Source: Anaerolineales bacterium (lineage in GTDB: Bacteria; Chloroflexota; Anaerolineae; Anaerolineales; Villigracilaceae). Taken from it: a DNA stretch of 21,638 nucleotides. The position numbers were made by a program, and so were the translations under genes. A model generated the notes under the pieces. It ran no database searches. It had not been told where the DNA came from and saw only the letters and a program-made list of their open reading frames with translations. Of this stretch, positions 1-6,210 are shown one piece after another. The stretch is taken from the NCBI GenBank assembly GCA_016789485.1, contig JAEURE010000010.1:1-21638 (forward strand). Direction: 5' to 3'. Position 1 is the stretch's first letter, and each line of letters begins with the position of its first letter.

Positions 1-7
1 GGAACTT

Positions 8-709
8 ATGAAACGCATCGCTCTGCTTACAGGGTTTATATCCATTATCTTAATGGCGTGTAGTCGTTCTACGGCTGTTGTTTTGCCAACTGTCCCTATT
101 CCAACTTCAACAAATATCCCTGTCGCTCCCAGCATAACCCCCACTCCACCACCCATACGGGTGAAATTGACGGTCATCAATGAATTGATTAACTGTCGAA
201 AGTGCCCGGGGACGGTATATCAACTTGTCAATGAATTTTCTCAGGGACAAATCCTGACTGCCGTTGGACGCAACGAAGCATTTACCTGGTGGTATATTCA
301 GGACCCCGGCAAGCCCGGTGGTTTCTGTTGGGTTTCAGCAGACGTGACTCAGCCGCAGTCGCCAACCAGCGAGCTGCAAGTTGCGCAGCCTCCATTTGTC
401 AACATTACCAAGGTTGAACTGCGTGTCGAACCAAATCGCATTGTTGTTGGCTGTGGACAATTCCCACAAACTGTTTTCTTTGAAGCGAAAATTACCGCTG
501 ATGGACCAACCCTGTTGAAGTGGCGCTGGGAAGTTAGTACCGGTGTTTCATCGAATGAAGGAGCAATGGTCTATGAAGAGGCCGGCACACAAATCATCAA
601 CGAGTATTACCAAATTAACGCACCCGGCGATTACTGGGTAAAACTCGTGATCCTTGCTCCAAGCGAACAAGTTGACCAGGTGACCTTTCCCGTCACCTGC
701 ACTCCCTAA
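8..709 (+). CDS. Lipoprotein with SH3-like and Ig-like regions
   Basis: The N-terminus is a typical lipoprotein signal: Lys-Arg, a hydrophobic stretch, then the lipobox LMAC with Cys18, so the mature protein should be lipid-anchored on the outer face of the membrane. A Pro/Thr/Ser-rich linker (about residues 24-50) follows. Residues about 50-115 resemble a bacterial SH3 (SH3b) domain, with the pattern INCRKCPGT...G..L...GR...WW.I......GFCWV and Cys residues that could pair. Residues about 130-233 look like a beta-rich Ig/PKD-like domain with two more cysteines (VGCGQF and VTCTP). SH3b lipoproteins usually bind cell-wall or other surface ligands; the ligand here is unknown. The start is the ATG seven bases from the window edge after GGAAC. 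It is followed by a hairpin and a minus-strand tRNA, so it ends a plus-strand unit whose upstream part lies outside the window. Confidence 0.8.
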   Translation: MKRIALLTGFISIILMACSRSTAVVLPTVPIPTSTNIPVAPSITPTPPPIRVKLTVINELINCRKCPGTVYQLVNEFSQGQILTAVGRNEAFTWWYIQDPGKPGGFCWVSADVTQPQSPTSELQVAQPPFVNITKVELRVEPNRIVVGCGQFPQTVFFEAKITADGPTLLKWRWEVSTGVSSNEGAMVYEEAGTQIINEYYQINAPGDYWVKLVILAPSEQVDQVTFPVTCTP

Positions 710-718
710 GAAGTACAA

Positions 719-743
719 AACCGCCTCATTCCTTGCGGCGGTT
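719..743. terminator. Bidirectional terminator hairpin
   Basis: AACCGCC (719-725) and GGCGGTT (737-743) form a 7-bp GC-rich stem with an 11-base loop. The stem lies 10 bases after the lipoprotein stop codon. Read on the minus strand it is followed by TTTTGT, so it can also end the tRNA-Gly/tRNA-CAT transcript. Confidence 0.65.
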
Positions 744-810
744 AATTAAGCAAATGAAATTTTATCTACATGTTAACGGGATTCAATAAAATAAACTGTA
801 GCCAAACTAG

Positions 811-883
811 TGGGCCCGGCAGGATTCGAACCTGCGACCAAGCGATTATGAGTCGCCTGCGCTAACCGCTGCGCCACGGGCCC
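811..883 (-). tRNA. tRNA with CAT anticodon, probably tRNA-Ile2
   Basis: The minus strand folds as a complete cloverleaf: acceptor GGGCCCG/CGGGCCC, D arm GCGC/GCGC, anticodon arm GGCGA-CTCATAA-TCGCT, T arm GCAGG-TTCGAAT-CCTGC and discriminator A. The anticodon is CAT. The anticodon arm is the same as I remember for E. coli ileX, whose C34 is changed to lysidine by TilS so that it reads AUA as Ile. I therefore favour Ile2 over elongator Met; there is no initiator-type 3-GC anticodon stem. CCA is not encoded (the genomic bases are CTA), so it must be added after transcription. It is co-oriented with and downstream of tRNA-Gly(TCC). Confidence 0.9.
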
Positions 884-888
884 TAAAA

Positions 889-949
889 CGATTAGCGATT
901 AGCAGGTAGCGTTACTACAAAATTTGCAAAACGCTAATCGCTAACCGCT
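889..949. repeat. Inverted and tandem GATTAGC repeats between two tRNAs
   Basis: The 70-base spacer between the two minus-strand tRNAs holds CGATTAGCGATTAGC (889-903) and the opposite-orientation CGCTAATCGCTAACCGCT (932-949). GCGATTAGC and GCTAATCGC are perfect complements, so the spacer can fold into a hairpin in the tRNA precursor. Within each arm the 6-7-base unit is repeated in tandem. It may be a processing structure or remnant repeat DNA; function unknown. Confidence 0.6.
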
Positions 950-955
950 AAACAG

Positions 956-1027
956 AGCGGGAGATGGGATTCGAACCCACGAATATCAGCTTGGAAGGCT
1001 GATGCCTTACCACTTGGCGACTCCCGC
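956..1027 (-). tRNA. tRNA-Gly(TCC)
   Basis: The minus strand folds as a 72-base cloverleaf: acceptor GCGGGAG/CTCCCGC, a short D arm, anticodon stem TCAGC/GCTGA with loop CTTCCAA (T33, anticodon TCC, A37), T arm GTGGG-TTCGAAT-CCCAT, and discriminator T as usual for glycine. It would read GGA and GGG. CCA is not encoded. It is the promoter-proximal gene of a two-tRNA minus-strand unit, and the -10 box of its promoter ends 9 bases upstream. Confidence 0.95.
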
Positions 1028-1036
1028 GAGAACCCG

Positions 1037-1065
1037 ATTTTACTGTGATGCCCCAAGTCAGTCAA
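1037..1065 (-). promoter_or_regulatory. Promoter of the tRNA-Gly/tRNA-CAT unit
   Basis: On the minus strand TTGACT (1065-1060) is followed by exactly 17 bases and then TAAAAT (1042-1037). This is a near-consensus housekeeping sigma promoter, and it ends just before tRNA-Gly. Confidence 0.8.
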
Positions 1066-1070
1066 GCACC

Positions 1071-1099
1071 TTGACCGCCCCCCTACATTACAGTAAAAT
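1071..1099 (+). promoter_or_regulatory. Promoter of tRNA-Arg
   Basis: TTGACC (1071-1076), a 17-base spacer and TAAAAT (1094-1099) place the predicted transcript start near 1106, about 12 bases before the mature tRNA end. Its -35 box lies 5 bases from the -35 box of the opposite promoter, so the two polymerases face away from each other. Confidence 0.8.
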
Positions 1100-1117
1100 A
1101 CCACCCGCACAAAAAAC

Positions 1118-1194
1118 GCTTCCGTAGCTCAGTGGATTAGAGCGCTTGCTTGCGGAGCAATAGGTCGCAGGTTCGAGTCCTGCCGGGAGCACCA
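1118..1194 (+). tRNA. tRNA-Arg(GCG)
   Basis: The cloverleaf has acceptor GCTTCCG/CGGGAGC (one T-G pair), D arm GCTC/GAGC, an anticodon loop TTGCGGA with T33, anticodon GCG and G37, T arm GCAGG-TTCGAGT-CCTGC, discriminator A and an encoded CCA at 1192-1194. The adenosine in the D loop (GGATTA) fits the A20 identity element known for bacterial tRNA-Arg. The first anticodon-stem pair (C27/T43) does not match. GCG would read CGC and CGU. Most bacteria use ACG, deaminated to ICG by TadA, for these codons, so this anticodon is unusual. It is the only one of the three tRNAs here with encoded CCA. Confidence 0.85.
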
Positions 1195-1195
1195 T

Positions 1196-1230
1196 AACAA
1201 AAGAAGCGGATATATCCGCTTCTTTTGTTT
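1196..1230. terminator. Perfect palindromic terminator after tRNA-Arg
   Basis: Bases 1196-1229 are a perfect 34-base palindrome (17 + 17 bp, centre ATAT/GATATATC) ending in TTTTGTTT. It starts two bases after the tRNA CCA and fits an intrinsic terminator. The -10 box of surE begins at its last base. Confidence 0.85.
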
Positions 1231-1235
1231 ATAAT
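1230..1235 (+). promoter_or_regulatory. -10 box of surE (near-leaderless)
   Basis: A consensus TATAAT sits directly behind the tRNA-Arg terminator and ends 8 bases before ATG 1244. No Shine-Dalgarno and no room for a normal leader are present. No good -35 box is visible, because the spacer region is the terminator stem. Confidence 0.55.
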
Positions 1236-1243
1236 GGATGACT

Positions 1244-2053
1244 ATGACAAAGAAAAAACCACATATCTTACTAACAAACGACGATGGCATCCGTTCCCCG
1301 GGTCTATGGGCGGCCGCAAGTGAATTATCCAAAATCGGGTATGTTACCGTGGCGGCGCCGCGTGAACAATCCACTGGCATGGGACGCAGTTTACCCAGCA
1401 CGTCAGATGGGATCATTAAAAAGGAGCAGATGCAGGTCAACGGTCAGGAATGGAGCGTGTATGCTGTTGGCGGCTCCCCGGCCCAGGCTGTCCTGCATGG
1501 TCTTTTGGAGATTGTTCCGCACAAACCGGATCTTGTCGTTTCAGGAATCAACTATGGCGAAAATGTCGGTCTGGGCATCACGATTTCCGGGACGGTTGGG
1601 GCGGCGATGGAAGCCGCTTCCCTGGGCTTCCCTGCCATGGCGGTCTCACTGCAAACAGAGGCGCATTTTCACCTGAGTCATTCGGAAGATATCGACTTTA
1701 AAACAGCGGGATATTTCACCCGTTATTTTGCAAAACTGCTTTTGGAAAAAAAACTTTCAACCGGTGTGGATTTGATCAAAGTGGAAGTGCCGGCTCATGC
1801 CACGCCTGAAACGGAGTGGCAAATGGCGAGGCTTTCACGCCACCGATACTATGAGCCCTTCCCCGTTGAAAGAGAATCATGGGATCTACCCGGCTCGATC
1901 TCGTATCGTCACGATAGCACTATTGACCATGAGCCTGAAGGCACGGATGTATATGTCTTGCGAAAGAAAAGCATGGTGGCAGTCACGCCCATCAATCTGG
2001 ATATGACTGCGCGGGTGGACTTGAACGATTTGGAGAAATACCTTCGAGCATAA
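1244..2053 (+). CDS. surE: 5'/3'-nucleotidase SurE
   Basis: SurE is a divalent-metal-dependent nucleoside monophosphate phosphatase of the cytoplasm, linked to nucleotide salvage and stationary-phase survival. The family signature is clear: LLTNDDGI near the N-terminus with the metal-binding Asp pair (Asp13/Asp14 from this start), the Ser in AAPREQSTGMG, SGINYGENVG with the metal-binding Asn, and SGTVGAAMEA. The length (269-271 aa) is normal. I prefer ATG 1244 to ATG 1238, because TATAAT ends at 1235 and transcription should begin near 1242-1244; the residues between the two starts carry no family sequence. The gene is transcribed alone and faces the cupin gene across a shared terminator. Confidence 0.95.
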   Translation: MTKKKPHILLTNDDGIRSPGLWAAASELSKIGYVTVAAPREQSTGMGRSLPSTSDGIIKKEQMQVNGQEWSVYAVGGSPAQAVLHGLLEIVPHKPDLVVSGINYGENVGLGITISGTVGAAMEAASLGFPAMAVSLQTEAHFHLSHSEDIDFKTAGYFTRYFAKLLLEKKLSTGVDLIKVEVPAHATPETEWQMARLSRHRYYEPFPVERESWDLPGSISYRHDSTIDHEPEGTDVYVLRKKSMVAVTPINLDMTARVDLNDLEKYLRA

Positions 2054-2086
2054 AAATACGGTCACTTTGATAAGTGACCGTATTTT
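2053..2086. terminator. Bidirectional terminator between surE and cupin
   Basis: A 15-bp perfect stem (2053-2067 and 2072-2086, core TACGGTCACTT) closes a 4-base TGAT loop, flanked by A-rich and T-rich ends on both strands. It starts on the last base of the surE stop codon and ends 3 bases before the stop of the opposing cupin gene, so it serves both transcripts. Confidence 0.9.
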
Positions 2087-2088
2087 AT

Positions 2089-2412
2089 TCATGCGCGGAT
2101 CATCGTCAATAGCATTTTGAATTTTTGAAGTCCCTTTAATGCGTGCGGCTCATTCGCAGGCATGATGATCGCATCTCCCGTTTTCAATTGAAACGGCTTG
2201 CCTGAAATTGTCACTTCGGCTTCGCCTTCAAGGATATGGACCAGCGCATCGAATGGTGCGGTGTGTTCGCTTAAGCCCTGGTTTATATCAAAAGCAAATA
2301 ATGTGACATTGCCTGCTTCCGCCTTGGTAATCTGGCGGCTGACCACGGAACCTTCCTGATAGTTGACCAATTCCGCGATCTGTAAAACCTGTGATTTTGG
2401 GGTGATGGACAT
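2089..2412 (-). CDS. Small single-domain cupin protein
   Basis: This 107-residue protein is a single cupin_2-type beta barrel. Motif 1 appears as EHTAPFDALVHILEGEAEVTISG (residues about 48-70) and motif 2 as GDAIIMPANEPHAL (about 79-92). The usual HxH of motif 1 is reduced to one His in EHTAPFDAL, with Glu in LEGEAE and the motif-2 His in PHAL, so a metal site is possible but not canonical. The substrate cannot be told; such proteins range from isomerases to ligand sensors. The start ATG has GGAG with a 5-base spacer. It is the last gene of the minus-strand operon, 17 bases after the MFS transporter, which hints at a link to the transported compound but does not show one. Confidence 0.85.
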   Translation of the reverse strand: MSITPKSQVLQIAELVNYQEGSVVSRQITKAEAGNVTLFAFDINQGLSEHTAPFDALVHILEGEAEVTISGKPFQLKTGDAIIMPANEPHALKGLQKFKMLLTMIRA

Positions 2413-2429
2413 GTTTTCTCCGATTGTGA

Positions 2430-3653
2430 TTATGGTTTTTCTTCCGGTGGTTTGACGGAACGAAATTCCCTGAACAACAAAATATCATAAACGATTTTAA
2501 GACCGCCTGAAAAGAAAAAAGGCGCACTGAACAAAAACGGGATGCTGAAGAATAACCCTGTTAATGATGGGGATATGGCTGCGCCTACAGAACGGGCAAT
2601 GGCAGTGACTCCTGCAGCAGCGGACCGTTCGTCGGGGTCTACAACAGCCACCGTGTAGGATTGACGCGTAGGCACATCCATTTGAGAAATGCTGAAGCGC
2701 AGGAGCAGGACTCCGATGGCAAGGGGCAGGGTAGGCATCAGCGGCACGAGCATCAACAGAATGTTGGATGGAATGTGCGTGAAGACCATCGTATTGATCA
2801 GACCGATCTTTTCTGCGATCTTCACTGCCAGTAAAGCGGAGATGCCTGCAAGGACATTGGCGAAGAAAAAGATACTGCCCAGCATTCCTGCATCTACTCC
2901 AAATTTGATGTGGAACCAATAGGCCATCATACTTTGCAGAATCAAGCCGCCTGCGAAAGCATCCAGTGCAAACAACATGCTGAGTTTCATGACCATTTTT
3001 TGTGACTTATGCAGACCAAAGAGTTTTTTAACATCAACTTCGGTGCTGGCTTTTGTGATTTCGATGACAGGGGATACAGATAGAAAAAGGATCGTCAGCA
3101 GCAGGCCGCCAAAAGCATATCCCATCAGAATGAAGCGATAAGCCTCCAATGCAGACCAGCCATTGGATTGTAATATCTGTGCGAGCCAGCCGCCCGCCAG
3201 TGCGCCGCTTGCCGTGGAGAATGAACCGACGAGGTTGTACCATGCAAACGTTTTTGTGCGCGCTCCGTCTGAGACAAGCTGCGAAAGTCCTGCCTGTTCC
3301 ACGGAGAGAAAGGGACCGATCTCATTGCCGCTCGGGCTGATGACACCTATGATGGCGGCGGCCATTAAGATAATCACATTATTTGTGAGAATGAAAATAA
3401 CGCCTGCACTTAGCATCAGCAGCGCGCCAACTAGCAGGGTACGTTTTCGGCCAAAGCCATCGGCATGGGTGGTGAGCCAGAGCGATATGCCTGCATCACC
3501 CACAAGCGTGAATGTGAAAAGCAAACCAATCTGTTTTTCGGCAAGTCCTGTTTCTGCCAGATAAAGCACAAGTACAACAGAAAGAAATCCGTAGCAAAAC
3601 ATGCGGATGATGCGGGTTGCAAAAAGCAGGATGATGTCTCTGCGATGAATCAT
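2430..3653 (-). CDS. Major facilitator superfamily transporter
   Basis: This 407-residue integral membrane protein has about twelve hydrophobic segments. The MFS motif A is present in the first cytoplasmic loop as DGFGRKR (about residues 65-71), and a second family signature, P-x-x-R-Q-S-Y near residue 330 (DVPTRQSYTVAVV), lies in the C-terminal half. This is a proton-driven exporter or importer; nothing in the sequence fixes the substrate. The start is well set: AGGAGAATA precedes the ATG, and the A and G of that ribosome-binding site overlap the TAG stop of the upstream helicase gene, so translation is probably coupled. The cupin gene follows after 17 bases. Length and hydrophobic profile are normal for the family, with no sign of truncation. 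Confidence 0.9.
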   Translation of the reverse strand: MIHRRDIILLFATRIIRMFCYGFLSVVLVLYLAETGLAEKQIGLLFTFTLVGDAGISLWLTTHADGFGRKRTLLVGALLMLSAGVIFILTNNVIILMAAAIIGVISPSGNEIGPFLSVEQAGLSQLVSDGARTKTFAWYNLVGSFSTASGALAGGWLAQILQSNGWSALEAYRFILMGYAFGGLLLTILFLSVSPVIEITKASTEVDVKKLFGLHKSQKMVMKLSMLFALDAFAGGLILQSMMAYWFHIKFGVDAGMLGSIFFFANVLAGISALLAVKIAEKIGLINTMVFTHIPSNILLMLVPLMPTLPLAIGVLLLRFSISQMDVPTRQSYTVAVVDPDERSAAAGVTAIARSVGAAISPSLTGLFFSIPFLFSAPFFFSGGLKIVYDILLFREFRSVKPPEEKP

Positions 3654-3660
3654 TATTCTC

Positions 3661-6204
3661 CTAAATGATTTCCTTCAAAATTGCCAGCGTTTCCGCTTTG
3701 CCCCCGTATCCATTTTCACCGCCTGGCCCCACACATGATGGACAGCCATCTTCGCATTCGCATTGACTTACCAACTCAAATGCGCGTTGAATTAACTCAT
3801 CATGAATTTCAAATAGTTTCTGGCTGAAACCAATTCCCGCAGGCACAAGATCGTACACAACGACGGATGGCAAACCTTCCACCGCCGACCACGCAGGATC
3901 GGAAAAGACTCCGAGATCGCGGGGATCGCACATCAAAAACAATGGCGCTAGGTTGCCAAGCACAAAGCCAAGCCCGCCCAACCCGCTGCGGATGCGGACA
4001 TTCTGTTCCACCTTGTGATGGCAGCTACTGCAAAGCGTGGTGAGATTTTCCAAACGGTTCGCTTGTTCGCGGTTGATGACTCCATTTTGGATGAAGGCGC
4101 GGAACGGCGTTTTGTGATGAACATCATGTTCGCGGATAGTCTCCACCGCGCCGCATACTTGACATTTGAACTGATCCCGTTTTCTGACAGCGAGTCGAAT
4201 CTTTTGCCAGCCGGGGCCGTAGTCGTTTGGGTCGTTGGTCCAAATGCCAGCGTCGCGCAGATGCGCGAGAGTCTTCTCGGAGAGAGTGAGCCAATAGCCG
4301 GTAGTCTGTAATTCGGAAGGGGGCAGATCCAGCGGTTCCTGTCCCAATGTCTCGTAGGTGAACCAGCGGATCTTGCGGAAACCAGCCACCTGTGTGGTGA
4401 CCTGAATTTCGCCGTAACTTTTTTCACAGCCTTGCGCCGCGGAATTTTCATTGACAGACAAAACCTGAATTTCAGAGCGACGCTGTGCTTCGGTGTAGTA
4501 ATCCAAACCGACGGGCACAAGCTGGGCTACATGATTTTCGAGATTGAGTTCCTGCACAAAATATTGCTGTGCCTCGTGCATGTAAATTGCACCCGGGTGA
4601 ATCATCCACATGGCAGACTCGCCATCGACAGTGCCGATGGTAATCGGGCGGCCATCTTCCGCCGTGGCTTGCAGCACAAAACTTTGCGGCGAAGCGGAAC
4701 GCAGCGAAATGTTCGCGGCGGGATAGGCGTCTTTCATCCAATAATATTTTTCATTGGAAAAATGCGATTCCTGATTGGCAACGAGGAACTCAAGATATTC
4801 ATCAAGCAATTCGTCAGAGATGCTGCCAAAACCTTCGCCTTTTTGAAATGGCAATTCAAACAAAGCACAGCGCAAATGCTCAAGAAGAATCAAAAGATGA
4901 TTCGGATTTACCAATGCCATCTCTGGCGAACTGCCGAAAAAATATTCAGGATGATGCGCGAGGAACTGATCCAGCGGATTGGGCGACGCGACCAGCAAAG
5001 ACAGCGCTGGAGCATCGCCGCGCCCCGCCCGCCCCGATTGCTGCCTTGCGCTTGCGATGGTGCCTGGATACCCGACAAGGATCGCCGCGCCAAGCCCGCC
5101 AATGTCAATTCCCAGTTCAAGTGCGTTCGTGGCAACTACGGTTTTGACAGAGCCGTCGCGCAAGCCTTGTTCGATTTCGCGGCGTTGCGCGGGGAGATAG
5201 CCAGAGCGATAACCGCGAATTTGATTTACAACTTGTGATTTACGATTTTCGATCGGCGAATCGGGATGATGTCCTTGAAGATAGGTGAGAATAATTTCCA
5301 CACTTCTCCTCGTCCTTGCAAACACCACGGATTGAATATCCCGCGCAAGCAGGTGACTTGCAAGACGCACACTTTCCAACAAGGCGCTTTTTCGCAAACC
5401 AAGAGCCGCGTCTGTTACAGGCGGGTTATAGATGATGAAATGCCGTTCGCCGCGTGAAGAGCCGTCGTTGTCAATAAGCTCAACTTCTTCTTCGATCAAT
5501 TTCTCAGCAAGCTCTTTGGGGTTTCCGATGGTCGCAGAAGCCAGAATGAATTGCGGCTTTGCACCGTAGAAACTTGCCACGCGTTTGAGTCTGCGCAGGA
5601 CATTGGCAACATGCGACCCGAAAACTCCGCGATAGGTGTGCGCTTCGTCAATGATGATGAATTTAAGATTGGAGAAGAAATCGCTCCAGTTGGCGTGGTG
5701 CGGAAGAATACCTGTATGCAGCATGTCAGGGTTGGATAAAACGATACGGGCATTTTTGCGAATGAAGGGTCGATTGGATTGGGGTGTGTCGCCATCGTAA
5801 ATGGCAGGTGCCAAGTGCCAGATTTCAAGCTTCAGATTTGCGAGTGTGGATAGCTGATCTTGTGCGAGAGCTTTTGTGGGAAACAAATACAATGCGCGTG
5901 CTTCAGGGTTATGCAGCATTGTCGAAAGCACAGGCAGGTTGTACGAAAGAGTCTTTCCGCTGGCGGTACCTGTGGCAAGGATGATATTTTTGCCAGCTCG
6001 GGTTTGATTCCATGCCGAGAACTGATGGGAATACAGCGAGTGGATGTTGCGGGTGGATAATGTCTCTCGAAGCGCATCAGGCAGATCGGTCGGAAAGGGA
6101 TGCGTCTGTGCGGCGCGCGCAGGAGTTGTCCGCCAGGCGAAAAAGTTCGGCGCAGTGTCGGGATCCTCCTTCCAAAAATCAAATAAAGCGAAAAGGTTGT
6201 TCAA
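3661..6204 (-). CDS. MrfA/YprA-type DEAH helicase with inserted HNH domain
   Basis: This is an 847-residue superfamily-2 helicase. RecA domain 1 has Walker A ATGTASGKT (77-85), FPTKALAQDQ (108-117), SNPDMLH (157-163), DEAH (186-189) and SAT (223-225); RecA domain 2 has VFARTRR (294-300), ATNALELGID (358-367) and QQSGRAGRG (388-396). The C-terminus carries a DUF1998-type cysteine cluster CECEDGCPSC (815-824). This arrangement matches MrfA/YprA, a 3'-5' DNA helicase known in Bacillus for mitomycin-lesion repair. Between the halves, residues about 665-735 form an HNH-type zinc module: CQVC (681-684), DVHHKTP (694-700), Asn720, and CSSCHH (725-730). The frame opens with TTG at 6204, because a TAA lies two codons upstream and no earlier start exists. 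There is no Shine-Dalgarno, and the previous gene stops 6 bases away, so translational coupling is likely. No MrfB-like exonuclease gene is adjacent. Confidence 0.9.
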   Translation of the reverse strand: MNNLFALFDFWKEDPDTAPNFFAWRTTPARAAQTHPFPTDLPDALRETLSTRNIHSLYSHQFSAWNQTRAGKNIILATGTASGKTLSYNLPVLSTMLHNPEARALYLFPTKALAQDQLSTLANLKLEIWHLAPAIYDGDTPQSNRPFIRKNARIVLSNPDMLHTGILPHHANWSDFFSNLKFIIIDEAHTYRGVFGSHVANVLRRLKRVASFYGAKPQFILASATIGNPKELAEKLIEEEVELIDNDGSSRGERHFIIYNPPVTDAALGLRKSALLESVRLASHLLARDIQSVVFARTRRSVEIILTYLQGHHPDSPIENRKSQVVNQIRGYRSGYLPAQRREIEQGLRDGSVKTVVATNALELGIDIGGLGAAILVGYPGTIASARQQSGRAGRGDAPALSLLVASPNPLDQFLAHHPEYFFGSSPEMALVNPNHLLILLEHLRCALFELPFQKGEGFGSISDELLDEYLEFLVANQESHFSNEKYYWMKDAYPAANISLRSASPQSFVLQATAEDGRPITIGTVDGESAMWMIHPGAIYMHEAQQYFVQELNLENHVAQLVPVGLDYYTEAQRRSEIQVLSVNENSAAQGCEKSYGEIQVTTQVAGFRKIRWFTYETLGQEPLDLPPSELQTTGYWLTLSEKTLAHLRDAGIWTNDPNDYGPGWQKIRLAVRKRDQFKCQVCGAVETIREHDVHHKTPFRAFIQNGVINREQANRLENLTTLCSSCHHKVEQNVRIRSGLGGLGFVLGNLAPLFLMCDPRDLGVFSDPAWSAVEGLPSVVVYDLVPAGIGFSQKLFEIHDELIQRAFELVSQCECEDGCPSCVGPGGENGYGGKAETLAILKEII

Positions 6205-6210
6205 AGTTTA

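Noticed and set aside
811..883. Initiator tRNA-Met
   Set aside because: The anticodon stem lacks the three G-C pairs of initiators and the first acceptor pair is G-C matched; Ile2 (or elongator Met) fits better.
889..949. CRISPR-like short repeats between tRNAs
   Set aside because: The units are 6-9 bases, without regular spacers, and no cas gene is present.
811..1194. tRNA cluster as an integration site of a mobile element
   Set aside because: No integrase, no direct repeat of a tRNA 3' end and no foreign-looking cargo are seen; the neighbouring genes are housekeeping.
1129..1440. Minus-strand open frame of 103 codons ending in a RQDSNLRP-type peptide
   Set aside because: Its C-terminal part is the antisense reading of tRNA-Arg, a well-known source of false proteins, and the rest lies opposite surE.
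4432..5238. Plus-strand open frame of 268 codons opposite the helicase
   Set aside because: It runs antisense to conserved helicase motifs, has no family resemblance and no ribosome-binding site; the helicase frame explains the sequence.
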